Shown here: piece by piece, positions 49,806 through 60,888 of the stretch
Layout of the letters: every line of letters begins with the position of its first letter
How positions within the stretch are numbered: the stretch's first letter is position 1
Assembly (NCBI GenBank): GCA_965240325.2
Contig: OZ251225.1
Span: forward strand, 620,001 to 684,000
DNA from: Rebecca billardiae RCC1528
Taxonomy: Eukaryota > Haptophyta
DNA: 64,000 nucleotides
Direction of reading: 5' to 3'
Position numbers and translations under genes: made by a program
The notes under the pieces: generated by a model
Databases searched by the model: none
Seen by the model: the letters and a program-made list of their open reading frames with translations, nothing else
What the model was told of the DNA's origin: nothing

Positions 49806-51732
49806 ATGCTGCGCGAGGTCGCGCTCACGAGCTTCGTCGACGAGGCGCCGCGCATCGACGTGGGATCGGCGCGCGGCGCGGTGCGGACGGACGGCCCTTT
49901 GCGCGCCGATGCGTACACCCTCTTGTCGCACGGCTCCATCGGCCGCATGATCTGCTGGTGAGACGGCGCGGCGCGCGCGGCGCTGCGGCGGCCATGCGCG
50001 CGCGCGCGCCGCGCCGCGCCGTGCGCGTAGGCCATCGGGCCTGCTCCGCCGCGCGCGCCGCGCCGCGCACTCACGCCGCTCGTCGCGCGTGCGCGCGCGC
50101 GCCGCGGCCGCGCCTGCGCAGGCGCGCGCAGGGCAACCTGGTGAGCCTGTGCGAGGTGACGACCGGCGTCGCGGCCGGCAGCGACTTGCACGGCGCCGAG
50201 CTGGCGCTGTGCTTCGGCGACGGCGAGCTGGTCGGCGACGTGTGCTTCGCGGAGGATGTCGACGGGCTCTACGCCCTCGCCGTGTGCCAGGACCGCGCCT
50301 CCGCCGCCGGCGCGCACGACGGCGCGGGCGCGCTCACGTTTCACTGCGTGCACTTTGCGCCTCCACCGACCGCCGGCGGCGCGGCGGGCGTGCACACGCT
50401 CTCGTCGTGGCTCGACGCGTCGCGCGCGCCGCCCAAGCACGCGAGCGTCACGCGGGTCGACGGCCCGTCCGCGTGCGCCAACGCCGTCTGCGCGCTCGCC
50501 CCCGACACGCTCGCGGTCGGCCTGTGTGACGACTCGGTGTGTGTGGCGGCGCTTGACTGGAGGCGCGGCGCAGTGAGTCGGCTGCAGGTGCTGGCGGAGG
50601 GCGCGGGGCTGCTCGGCCGGATCGTGGGCAAGCTGATGGGCGGCGGCGCGCAGTCCGACGCCGCGCCCAACCCCACCGCGCGCGAGGCGAGCGGCATCGC
50701 CTCCATGGTCGCTGTGGAGGTGCGCCGCCGCGCGCGTGCGTGCGCGTGCGCGTGCGCGTGCGCGTGTGCGCTTGCCGGGACGCGTGCGGTGCGGTGGCGG
50801 TGCGGGTGGGACGCGCGCGAGGCGGGCGGCGCCGAGGCCAGCCGGTGCCGTGCTGCCCACGCCGCACGCACAGTCGGAGCGCGTGGGGCGGCGCGCAGCC
50901 GCCGGGTCCCGCGGTCCGCGCCCACGCGCCCCCCCAGCCCCCGGCCTATTTATCGGACCGGCCCGCCAGCCCGCGCCCCGCACGGGGCGGCGGGTGCGGT
51001 GGTGGCGTCGGTATGACAGGGCCGGCAGAGCGCGCTGCGGCCTGGGCGCGCGCGCGCGCTCGGCCTGCCCTCCAGCGCGCGCGCGTGCCCCGGGCGCCCC
51101 TTCTCCCACACCGGGGCGGGCGCGCGCCGCACAGCGCAGAGGCCCGGCTGCCCCCGTGCCGCGCACACGCCGCGCCCCGCGCGCGCGCGCGCTCACACGC
51201 GCGCGCGCGCGCACGCGCGCCGCGCGCGCCGCGCGCGCAGGCGGCGCGTCGGCAGGTGCCCGCGGACATGCCGCCCTTCCAGGCGGCGCTCTGCTGCCTC
51301 AGCTACGACCGCCGGCTGCGGCTGTGGGCCGTGCCCACCGGCCGACTGCTGCTGTCCATCGACCTGGGGCAATGCGTGTCGCGTGCGCTCTCGCGCGCGC
51401 TGCTGCCCGGGCCGACCGCGCTGCGGCTGCGCGCGATCGCCGACGGCGCGCGGCACGGCGCGTTCGGGCTCTCCGTCGCGCTCGGCGTCGAGCCGCCGCC
51501 GCCGCCCGCCGGCACGGAGCGCGCGCACGCCGTGCAGCGCGCGGGCGCGGGCGCGGCCGTGCCCCCGCCATGCCCTCCGCGCGTGCTGCTGCTGTCCGCG
51601 CGCAGCGACACGCCGTGGAGCGCGCCGCCGTCGCACGCGATGCTCGCCGAGCTCGGCGCGGCGTGCGACGTGCTCGACGCCGTCGCCGCCTTCAGCCCCG
51701 ACCTCGGCGCTGCACGCCGCGCCGACGCTATG

Positions 51733-51778
<46 letters not shown>

Positions 51779-54700
51779 GCGGCGGCGGCGGGCCGGGCGC
51801 GCACGAGGCTGAGGGTTGGGAGTCGGGCCCCGGCGTGAGCGTCGCCGCGCTCTGGCGCCCGCTGCCGCACGGCGCGGGCGCGCCCGCCGGCGCGCCGCGC
51901 GCGCCCGCGCGCGTGTGCGCCGCGAGCACGCGCGTGCCGCGCATCGGCGGCGGCGGCGGCGGCGGCGGCGGCGGGAGCGGCGGCGGGAGCGCAGACTGCG
52001 CTCGGCGCGCCCTCGCGTGGGCGGCCGTGCGCGCGGACGGCGCGTGCGCGGACGACGACGGCGGCGGCGAGGAGGAGGAGGCGGCGGCGTCGGCGCGCTC
52101 GGACGACGCGGCGCTGTGCGCGGCGCTCGACGCCGCGCTGCGCGACGCCAACGTGGCGGCCGCCTCGGCCGCCGCCGCCGCGGGCGCCGAGGGCGGCGGC
52201 GGCGGCGCGGGTGCGGACGTGGGCGCGGACGCGGGCGCGTGCGCCGTGTCAGAGGCGCGCGTCGCGCTCGAGTGCGCGCGGCGGCGCTGCCTCGACCCGT
52301 CGCGCTTCTCGCCGAGCCACCTGCTCGCCGCGGCGCGCGCGCTCGGCGCGGTGCTCGACACGCGGCCGAGCGCGGCCGCGGCGTACGCGCACCGCACCGC
52401 CGCGCAGCGCGCGGCCGCGGCGCGCGGCACGCTGTGCGAGGCCGTGAGCGCTGCCGCGGCGGCGCGCGGCGCGGCGGCCGACCCGCACGCGGCGCAGGCG
52501 GACGAGGGCACGGTGGCGGCGCACGCACGGCTGTGGGTCGACGCGTGCCTCGCGTGCGCGCGCGCCGCCGCCGCCGACGCCGCCCTCGCCATCGCCATTG
52601 GCCCGCGCGCCTCAGCTCGGTGGTGCGCTCTCGGCGCGCTAGACGGGCGCGCCCTGCTGTGTGTGCGCGCGCGCGGCGTCGGCTGCGCGCGCGCCGAGGC
52701 GCACGTGGCGGCGCTGGCGAGCGCGCTCGCGGCGCGCGCGCTCGCGCACGCGCCGCCGGCGCCGCCCGGCGCCGAGGCGGAGCTCGCGCAGCGCGCGCGG
52801 CGCGGCGCCGCCGCCGAGGGCGCCGCCGCCGTCGCCGGCGGCGCGGCGCTCGACGGCGCGGGCGCGGCGGCCGCGCTGATCGGCCGCGCGGCGGCGCTCG
52901 CGGCGCGGCGCGGCGCGTCGGCCTCGCGCCTGCCGGCCGAGGCGCTCGCGCAGTCGGACGTGGTCTGGCTCGTCGCGGCGTGCGAGCTGCTGCTCGCCGC
53001 GTGCGCGCGCGCCGGCACGCCCGCGCGCGCCGTCTGCGACCTGGTCGGCGCGGAGGGCGACGCAGACGCGGACGGCGGCTTGTGTGGCGGCGCGGGCGCG
53101 GCGGCGTGGGCGGATGAGGCCGGCTCGGATGACGACGGCTGCGGCCGCACGCACGTGGCGCGCGCGGCGCTCGAGGCCGTCTCCGCCATCGCGGCGGGCA
53201 GCGGCGGCTCGGACGCCGGCGCGCTCGCCGACGCCGCCGTGCGCATCATGACCGACCAACTGAGCGACTCGCCGCGAGCGTTTTGCATGCTGCACGCGCG
53301 GCTGCTGCGCGCGGCCGGCGGCGGCGGCGGCGAGGGCGGCGGCGAGGGCGGCGCGGAGGGCGCGGCGCGCGGCGGCGCGGCGCTCGGCCCGCCGCCCGAG
53401 GCGCTCGCCTCCGCCGTCTGCGCCGCGGCGCGCTCTCGCCTCCGCCTCGCCGTCGGCGCCGTGCTCGCCGCCACCCTCGCCTCCGCCGCGCGCTCGCACC
53501 TCGCCACGCGGGTGCACCCCAGCGCTCTGCGCGCGCTCGGCGGCGACACGCTCGCGCGCGCGTGCGCGCTGGTGCGCTGCCTGGGCACGCTCGCGCGCAT
53601 GGGCGGCGCGCCCGGCCCGCTGCCGCGCACGCCGACCGCGGCGCTCGTGCTCGACGCGCGCGCCGCCGCGCCGCGCGCCGCCGCCGCCCTCGCGCGCCGC
53701 GCGGCCGCCGAGCGCGCCGCGTGCGCGCGCGCCGCGGAGACGGCGGCGGCGAGCTCACTCGCTCTGGCGCTGCGGGGCTGCGAGCCCGCGCTGCGCGCGG
53801 CGCGCGGCGCGGCCGGCGGCGCGCCCGCCGACGCGGCGCTCGACGCGCTCCTCGCCCTCGCCTGCGCCGACGCGGCCGGCTGCGCGCGCGGCCCGTCACC
53901 TCAGCACTCCCTCGCCGCCCTCTTGCTGAGCGCGGGCGCGCCTGCGTCAGCGCTCGAAGCGTCGCGCTCGGTGGGCGCGGGGGCGCCGTGCGTCGGGCTG
54001 GCGCACGCGCAGGCGGTGGCGTGCGCCGCGCTCGGCGAGCGCGAGGGCGCGGCGCTCGCGTTCGAGCGCGTCGCCACGCACCTCGCCGCCGCGCGCTCGG
54101 ACGACGCCGCCGCCGCCGCGGCCGCGCGCGCGCTGCTGCGCGCCGCGGGCGTGCGCGCGCGCGCGCTGAGCGCGGACGGCGCGGACGGCAGCGGCGGCGG
54201 CGGCGGCGGCGGCGAGGGCGCGTTCGCGGAGGTGCCAACGCGCGCCGAGGCGCTGTGCGCGTACGTGCTCCACGCGATCGGCGTGCTCGAGCAGCTCGGC
54301 GGCGGGCGCGGCTGCGAGCACGTGCCGCCGCTCGCGCGCCTCGCGGCTGCAGACCCCGACGTGAGTGCGTGTGTGCCTGCGCACTCGCGGCTGCAGGCGC
54401 TCGCCTTTCTGCACGCGACGCGGCTGGGGCACGCGCGCGACGCGTACGTGGCGCTGATCGGCATCACCGAGCCCGAGCGGCGGTGCGAGTGCCTGCACCA
54501 CCTCGTCTCCGAGGCGTGCGAGCGCGGCCGCCCCGGCGCGCTCGCCGCCCTCCCGTGGGCGCGCGGGCTGCGACAGGAGTTGCTGCTGACCCTCTGGTGG
54601 AAGGCGCACAACGGGGACGTCCGCCGCAGCCCCGACTACTTCGAGGTGATCTTCGCGCTGGCGAGCCGCGCGGGGGACTACCGCGCGGCGGCGCTGGCGA

Positions 54701-56127
54701 TGTGGACGCGCGCCGCGCGGCTCGGCGCGCCCGCCGCCGCCGCGGGCGACGCGCTCGGCGGCGCGGACGACGCAGGCGCCGCGCGCGCCGCGCTCGCCGA
54801 CGTAGCGGCGCAGCGTGACGCGCTCGGCGCGTGCCTCTGCGCGCTGCGGCTGTGCGCGGCGGACGAGCGGTATCTGCTCGAGTCGGAGGTGCTGCCGGCG
54901 CAGCCCGACGGCGGCGGCGGCGAGCACCACGCCGCCGAGCCGCCGCAGACGCGCGTGCGCCGCATCGGCGAGGCGGAGGTGCAGCGCGCGCTCACGCTGG
55001 CGAGCGCGAGGCTAGCGCTCGGCGGCGCGCTCGTAGGCGCGGGCTGCGGCGCGCACGCGCTCGGCAGCGCGCTGGCGCTGAGCGCGGTGGAGACGGTGCT
55101 CGTGCTGAGCACCACGGCCAAGCACGCGCCCGTCGACTCGGCGCAGGCCTCCGCGCTCTACAAGGCGGCCACCGACGTGGTGCGCGCCGCCAGCCGCGCC
55201 GCCGCGCCGCGCGCCGCCGCGCCGCGCGCCGCCGCGCGCCGCCACGCCGCGCCGCCGCGCCGCGCCGCCGCGCGCGCCCCGCTGAGCTGGCGCGCGCGCG
55301 CGCGCGCGCCGCCTTCGCCGCGCGGCCGTTGTGCGCAGGCCGTGTCCTTCGCGGACGAGGTGCGCCGCGCCGCGGACGTCGAGCTGCTCGTCACGCTGGC
55401 GACCGCCCTCGCCGAGCGCTGCATGGCGGCGGAGGCGGAGGCGGGCGGCGGCGGCGGCCATGGCTCCGGCCCCGCGTGGCAGCGGCTGCGCGCGTTGCTG
55501 CGCGCGCATGATGGCCCGGCCTGCAACTTCGAGCTGACCGCGCACGCGATCGACGCGATGTGCGCGCAGGCCGCCGCGCGCCGCGCGCCCGCCCCGCGCG
55601 CGCGCCGCTCACGCCCGCCCGCCGCGCGCCGCGCTGCGCGCAGGCTGACGGCGCAGCCCTCGCAGCAGCTGCCGCCCTGGCTCTGCACGTGGCTGCTGGG
55701 AGAGGGCAGCGCGCTCGACGGCGCGCCGGCCGGTGCGCGCGCGCGCGCGCGCAACCCGCGCGCGCCCCTCAGCGCGCGCGCGCACGCCGCCGCCGCGCCT
55801 CACAGCAGCCCGCGCCGCGCGCCGCCGCGCACGCCGCCGCGCCTCGCAGCCGGCGCGGCCGGCGCTGCGCCGCGCGCCGCGCCGCGCAACCCGTGCCTGG
55901 TGTGCCGCGTGCTGCTGAGACACGGCCGGCTCGAGGACGCGCTCGCGCTCGCGCTCGAGGGCATGGCGCGCGCGCACGACGAGTCCGGCCGCTGGCTCAC
56001 CCCCGGGCTGATTGACCAGCTGCACGCGGCGGCGAGCGCGCGGCTGCCGAGCGGCGGCGCGCACGCGGCCGAGCGCGTGCGTGAGCTCGAGAAGGCCGCG
56101 CGCGCCTACCTGCTGGGCGGAGCGTAG
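49806..56127 (+). CDS. NUP160: Nuclear pore protein Nup160 (Nup120 homologue)
   Basis: Six exons fit: 49806-49957, 50122-50719, 51256-55179, 55339-55559, 55644-55732 and 55850-56127, giving 1753 aa. The first join makes 'GSIGRMICWRAQGNLVSL', the conserved Nup160 propeller start 'R-x-I-x-WR-x-x-GN-x-LEL'. Exon 3 opens with a propeller strand 'LSYDRRLRLWAVPTGRLL'. Its middle is inflated by Ala/Gly/Asp runs. The helical C-terminus has the family block 'AYVALIGITEPERRCECLHHLV', 'LLLTLWWKAHNGDVRRSPDYFEVIFAL' (seen in parts), 'DYRAAALAMWTRAARL' and 'VRRIGEAEVQRALTLA'. Nup160 is an arm of the Y-complex scaffold of the nuclear pore. Human Nup160 is ~1436 aa, so ~300 residues are low-complexity expansion. 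The last three introns are short and their exact boundaries less certain. Confidence 0.85.
50736..50770 (+). repeat. Intronic (CGTG/TGCG)n microsatellite
   Basis: Repeated gcgtgcg units near the start of the 536-bp intron 2 (50720-51255) of the Nup160 gene, comparable to the GTGTGC array in intron 2 of the hydrolase/TIR-like gene. Confidence 0.7.
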
Positions 56128-56301
56128 GCGCGCGCGCACGCGCGCGCTACGGAGTACGGAGTACGGCGGCAATACGGCTGCTAAACTCGATGACAGTTGA
56201 CCTGCTGTTCAATTTGCCCACGACTGCTAATTTATTAGTACTGCTTATATATTAGTGACTGGTAATAACGACACCGTATACGCGCCGGGGTCAGTCTTGA
56301 A

Positions 56302-56340
<39 letters not shown>

Positions 56341-57278
56341 TGCTCTGCGCTGGCACGTGCACGCGGAGATCAACCACACGCAGCGGGTCCGGGATAGGCA
56401 CTGGCACCCTCTTTCTCCAGCCGGCCGCCGGCTGCATCGCCTCGGGGGGCGATGCAGCAGGTGGACGCCGCTGCACCCATCTGGCCCTTGGCGCTGGCCT
56501 CCTCCGTGCCCTTCGCTCCACCCTAGGTGGAGCAGGGGGTGCGGGGTGTGACGCGCCCAGGGGCCAGGTTCCCCAGCATCAAGCACTGCATCTGCAGCAG
56601 CCCGCCGGCGGGCTGGGCTGCGACATCGACTACCACCTCATCTGCTTCATCGCCCAGAGCGCGCTAGGCGGCGCGCTCACTCTCCAAGCCCCTCTTCTGC
56701 AGCTGCGCGCCGCTTGGCCGGCGCGCGGCGACGCGTACTACGACCTCATCCTCATCCAGGCGCCCACGCGGGCGCACGGGGGCGACAGCCGCGGCTGCCG
56801 CTTGCCGGAGCTGCTCGCCGCTAGGTCGGCGGGCGGCGACATCGACTACGACCTCACCCTCATCCAAGTGCTCCGGAAGGCGCTCGGCCGCGGCGGCATC
56901 TGCCGTCGCCGCCGCGTGCCCCAGGCCGAGGGCGAGGCGGTGCTCCATCCCGGCCCCGCTCCCGTAGGCCCGGTAGGGGGGCAGGGCTGCGGGTGGCGCA
57001 CTGTCTGACCTGGACGGAAGGCGCGGACGCATTCTATGTGTCTGTTGCACTCTGAGCCTGACGCTTGTCCGATGCTGCCACGTCGTTAAATATATATATA
57101 TATATATAATAATTTATAATAATTATAATAATTACAATTATTAATTAATCAGACTGCTATAGTCTGTGATTGTGAGTACGTAGTATTCTTAATAATTATG
57201 ATCGGCTACGCCGATCTTCGGGTAGTGAACAACGAAGTTGATGGCGCACGGCCCTGGGCCTGGTAGTTGTCGCGTTCT
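56128..57278. other. Intergenic region with repeats
   Basis: It contains (TA)n at 56306-56339 and 57087-57108, the 108-bp tandem repeat (56622 onward), and AT-rich DNA around 57087-57210. No gene is recognised with confidence. Confidence 0.5.
56622..57008 (+). repeat. Three 108-bp (36-codon) degenerate repeats, open on both strands
   Basis: Units begin at 56622, 56730 and 56838, exactly 108 bp apart. On the plus strand each opens with D-x-x-Y-x-L-x-x-x-I ('DIDYHLICFI', 'DAYYDLILIQ', 'DIDYDLTLIQ') and the frame stays open to a stop at 57006-57008, but no start ATG precedes unit 1 in frame. The minus strand has an open 128-codon frame (56664-57050) with 'LDEGEVVVDVAARRPSGEQL' per unit. A protein repeat in one strand is plausible; I cannot say which. 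Confidence 0.55.
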
Positions 57279-57286
57279 TCACCGAA

Positions 57287-57905
57287 TCACTGTGAATTTA
57301 TCACTACGATGCGCGCGCCCGGCGCCGGCGCCGTGCAGGAGGCGCGGGCGCGAGTAATCCGGACTCGATCGACGGCCTCGGGGGGCTGGGCCGTGTCGAA
57401 CTCGACGCGCAGCAGCCGCAGCGCCTCCGCCCGGTGCGCTTCGGGCAGCCCTGCTGTGGCCGCGCGCAGCGCTGAGGAGATCGCGCTCGGCAGCCCGTCC
57501 GTCAGCCTCGCACAGCCTCGCGCGCCGGCGGGATCGGCGCAGCGTCGGACAAGCTCGCGCAGCTCGTCGTCGGCGTCGGCGGGGAAGAGCGTCGCGAGCA
57601 GCCGCGGCTCGAGCCTGTCTACGATGTCCCGCAGCCGCAGCAGCCGCTCCTTGCACGCCCTCGGCGTCTTCCCCTCGAATGCGGGCCACGCGCGCTGCGA
57701 GGTCGCGTGCAGCACGTGCGCCGATACTGCGACTGCAGCAGGCCAATGTCCCGTGATCGATCGTCCACGACGAGTCGTTCTGCGTGTAGAAGCGCAGGAC
57801 GCGCTGGTCGTGCATGGTGCGCAGCGCGGTGTGCAAGCGCGCGAACGCGCGCTCGGGCGAGTCCTCCAGCAAGAGCTCGTCCTGCGGCTCGGTGCCCGGC
57901 TGCCG
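57287..57905 (-). pseudogene. Possible SANT/Myb-like gene with a broken reading frame
   Basis: Two adjoining frames on the minus strand look protein-like. From ~57905 to ~57755 one reads 'LLLEDSPERAFARLHTALRT' and 'DQRVLRFYTQNDSSWT'. From ~57755 to 57287 a second, shifted frame reads 'SAHVLHATSQRAWPAFEGKT', 'PRACKERLLRLRDIV', 'PRLLATLFPADADDELRELV' and ends 'ARIVVINSQ'. 'W...AWPAFEGKTPRACKERLLRL' has the spacing of a SANT/Myb repeat. No GT..AG intron of normal size (the smallest elsewhere here is 84 bp) bridges the frames, so a frameshift, sequence error or decayed gene is likely. Upstream of 57905 I see no continuation. Confidence 0.35.
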
Positions 57906-58399
57906 CTCTCCCTGCCTGCGCGCCGCCGCACGCCGCGCGGACAGACAGCGTCGCCATCACAGCCGGTGGGTAACGAGGCTGAGCAGTGGTAGCCAGGCGA
58001 AGCATCGTCGCGGGCGAAGCTGCGCTGGGTGATGCAGCTCGGGTCGGTGGGCAAGTCGCACCCCGCCGTCGGTCGCCTCCACGCCCCAGGCTCGCTCGAG
58101 GTCGAGTCACCTGCGCGGCGCGGCAGTCCGATGGCCGTGTTCGTGAACGTACTTCGTCGGCGGGCGCCGACGCCGCGGGCCGGGCGGGGTGTACACTTTG
58201 GGCCGAAGACGCATGGCAGGGCGGGGCGCGTGGGGTGAGCGAGGCACGAATGCGATGCCGACGGCTGTTGGGACCCGCCGCAGCTGCAGTGCGCGCACCT
58301 GCGCTGAGTCGCGCGCACCGGCACGCAAAACGAGAGCCTTTTCGGCTTTGAGCCTCCGATCGCCCTCGGTCGCTCGGCGTGTGCCGGGGCCGCCAAATA

Positions 58400-59087
58400 A
58401 CGCTTACGGGTAAGATTCCCTCATTTGGTCATATCACTTAGTCGGCCACGCCCGCACGGGCGCATATATTCTGGTCGAAGCGAACCGCCGTTTTTGTAAG
58501 TTTGTATAATTATAAGTTAATCTCATAAATGGTACGGCGAAACGGTGCGAAAACGCGTGCCTAGGCGTTTTTGATTAGGCGAAGATCTGGCAGGGTTCAT
58601 TTCGCGGGTACCAATAGACAAACGAGCCGCGATGACGAACGTCGTGCCATAATACGTTGATACTGAAACGTTGTTTTTGCTGAAGTGTGGTTCTCTTCAG
58701 AGGAGAAGGATAATAGGAGACGATACTTTACTCTTTGAATTGGAATCAGCAAACCAAAAGTGTATATCAGCAGGAGAATCACGAACGGCCCACCATAATT
58801 ATCAGAAAGATGCAGACGCCTTTGTCCTATTCGAGTTCGATTTCTTCTATTACTTACTATCCAAGGATTAAGGAGCAGTACAAACGCAATCATGAGCAGC
58901 GATATCGAGTCAAATGCGGATTTCACACCTAAATCCACCTACAAAAATCCCCCAAATCCTGCGCGCATCCTCTTTTTTGATTTTGCGGAGCACGTGCGCC
59001 GCCCCCCCCGGCTTTCGCTCACGCTCAGACCTTTCGGGGGGGCCGTGCGCCATAATGCATCATGGGATGCATCATCACTGCTCTGGC
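58400..59087. other. AT-rich island without a recognised gene
   Basis: From about 58430 to 58975 the base composition falls abruptly from the ~70% GC of the neighbours to well under half. Minus-strand frame 58597-58938 has hydrophobic stretches ('SLLMIAFVLLLNP', 'VILLLIYTFGLLIP') and plus-strand frames also run across. None matches a gene I know. Composition alone would fit organelle-derived or transferred DNA, but I cannot identify a source. Confidence 0.5.
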
Positions 59088-60497
59088 TCACGTCATGGCA
59101 ATGCTCATCAGTCGCCCTGATGTCGGCCCTGCCTCGCTACCACCTGCCGCACGCGGATCATCCTTCTTGACATCGGCGAGCACAATCGCCGCGGCAAATT
59201 GCCAGACGTCGCGGAAGTTGTCGTGAAACTCGCGCTTGCCGATGCGACCGTCGCCGTTCACGTCGCGCTCGCGCATCACCTCCTTTGCGACGTAGGAAGG
59301 CAGGCCCCAGGCGACAAGGAGCTTGCCGATCTCGGCGAGGCTCATCGTCTGCTCGTTGGCGTCGTGCAGCTTCTTGAAGACGTAGGCTGAGATCTGCTCG
59401 TCGCTGAGGTGTGCCTCGCGCTCCATCTTCTTGAGCGTCTTGATGCGCACGAGACCCTCCGGCTTGACAAAGTGCTTCTTCAGCTTGGCGGTGATGGCCT
59501 CGCCGCCGGCCGAGTAGATCTCGCCGTCGCTCCTGTGATTCTCGGGGTCCATGGTGAGCAGGAACACCACGTTGAAGATGACGATCGCCACGAACAGGAA
59601 GGCGGGGCACGTCGAGCCCATCGAGGCGGGCATGCACACCGCCGCGCCGAGCAGGATGGAGACCGAGTAGCGCGCCTGGGCGAGGACGTTGAGGTTGGTG
59701 AGGATGGAGAAGGTGACCCTGTTGAGGACGTAGATGTGCGTCATGATCCACCACTCGATCAGCGCGCGCTCGAGCGTCGCGTACGACGAGGTCCACACCT
59801 CGCCCAGCACGTAGCAGTACATCGCGACCACGAAGATGAACGCGGGCATCAGGATGCGCACGGCGCCGAAGGGCGTGCGCGACATGAAGATGGCGGTGGG
59901 CGTGTGCACGAGGAACCCCCACACGACGAGGAAGCGCGAGAGCACGATCACGGTCGAGCGCAGATCGTCGTAGAAGAAGCGGTGCATGACCCACAGCGTT
60001 GGGCCCAGGACCGTCTGCAGAGCGCCCGAGACGATGTGCGCCCTGATCACGCCCTTGCGGAGCTTCGTGACGACGAACTTGGGGTGGACGGGATGCGTCA
60101 CGTGGTAGGTGATCACGAAGACGTCGAAGAACAGGCACAGCCCCGAGATGACGATCTGCTGCGTCAGATGGTGATCGTCGGTCGAGATCGACTCGAGGTT
60201 CTGCGGGCACTGCGAGAAGACGCACCAGAAGGAGCCGAGCAGCACGTTGTGGGCGAAGCACGTGAAGACGAAGATACAGAACACACTCGTCGCGAGCGCC
60301 GCGAGCTTGGCCTCGCGATGCTCCCAGAACGCCATGCCGAGGTTGTCGTCGTCCGGCTCGTCCATGGTTGAGGTCGAGCGCTGCCTCTTGCTGATCGGCT
60401 CGGGCTCGAGACCGAACGAAACGCGGCCGGTGCCCGCGCCCGCGCCGGGCGACGAGGCCTCATCGCCCTGGTGCGTCGACGAGTTGCACCCTCCCAT
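59088..60497 (-). CDS. N-myristoylated multi-pass membrane protein with C-terminal EF-hand
   Basis: 469 aa, intronless. It starts 'MGGCNSSTH', a good N-myristoylation signal (Gly2, Ser6) with a Cys for palmitoylation. About seven to eight hydrophobic helices follow between residues ~65 and 320 ('LATSVFCIFVFTCFAHNVLL', 'VISGLCLFFDVFVITYHV', 'LMPAFIFVVAMYCYVLG', 'FLFVAIVIFNVVFLLTM'). The cytosolic tail includes a helical region 'TMSLAEIGKLLVAWGLP' and one canonical EF-hand loop, 'DVNGDGRIGKRE', at ~415. It probably responds to Ca2+. A recurrent 'H-x-x-HP-x-HPKF' after helix 2 and 'HIVSGALQTVLGPTLWVMHR'-type helices (in parts) are distinctive, but I do not recognise the family. Function unknown. 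Confidence 0.8.
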   Translation of the reverse strand: MGGCNSSTHQGDEASSPGAGAGTGRVSFGLEPEPISKRQRSTSTMDEPDDDNLGMAFWEHREAKLAALATSVFCIFVFTCFAHNVLLGSFWCVFSQCPQNLESISTDDHHLTQQIVISGLCLFFDVFVITYHVTHPVHPKFVVTKLRKGVIRAHIVSGALQTVLGPTLWVMHRFFYDDLRSTVIVLSRFLVVWGFLVHTPTAIFMSRTPFGAVRILMPAFIFVVAMYCYVLGEVWTSSYATLERALIEWWIMTHIYVLNRVTFSILTNLNVLAQARYSVSILLGAAVCMPASMGSTCPAFLFVAIVIFNVVFLLTMDPENHRSDGEIYSAGGEAITAKLKKHFVKPEGLVRIKTLKKMEREAHLSDEQISAYVFKKLHDANEQTMSLAEIGKLLVAWGLPSYVAKEVMRERDVNGDGRIGKREFHDNFRDVWQFAAAIVLADVKKDDPRAAGGSEAGPTSGRLMSIAMT

Positions 60498-60654
60498 GAC
60501 GGGGGCTGAGACTGCCCGCGCTCAAGCGGGGGGCTCGCGTGGGTTTGACAAAGGGGCTCCACCGAGCGCCCGTCGACCGTTGCACGGCCGCTTTTGAAGG
60601 ACGACTCGTTCAATAGAGGCTACGGGTACCCCCATCAAGTAGTACTACTGTGAT

Positions 60655-60888
60655 AGTAAAGTTTACTAAGCAGAATAAGAGACGCTCATGTACAGCTCAG
60701 CAGGCAGGCGAGATTGTACTCATCACAGCAACAATCGGCCTACAGTATGGCAATCATTGGCCATCTTACCGCCATACTTTACCTTACCTTCTGTCAACCG
60801 TGTGATGGATAGGCGTGATGGATCGATCTCGCGCCTGTCTGAGCTGTGCATACAATCATGTGCGTCTTTTATTCTTATAGTAAACTGT
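60655..60888. mobile_element. MITE-like element with ~60-bp imperfect inverted repeats
   Basis: The left arm (60655-60713, gtttactaagcagaataaga) and right arm (60825-60888, read in reverse) match imperfectly over ~60 bp, sharing gtttacta, gaataaragacgc, acagctcag and caggcg blocks. The ~110-bp interior has no open frame. A single related arm lies at 18291-18340. A second copy plus terminal inverted repeats argue for a small non-autonomous DNA transposon. Confidence 0.6.

Noticed and set aside
51303-53630. 775-codon minus-strand frame opposite Nup160
   Set aside because: Low-complexity antisense shadow of Ala/Ser/Pro codons.
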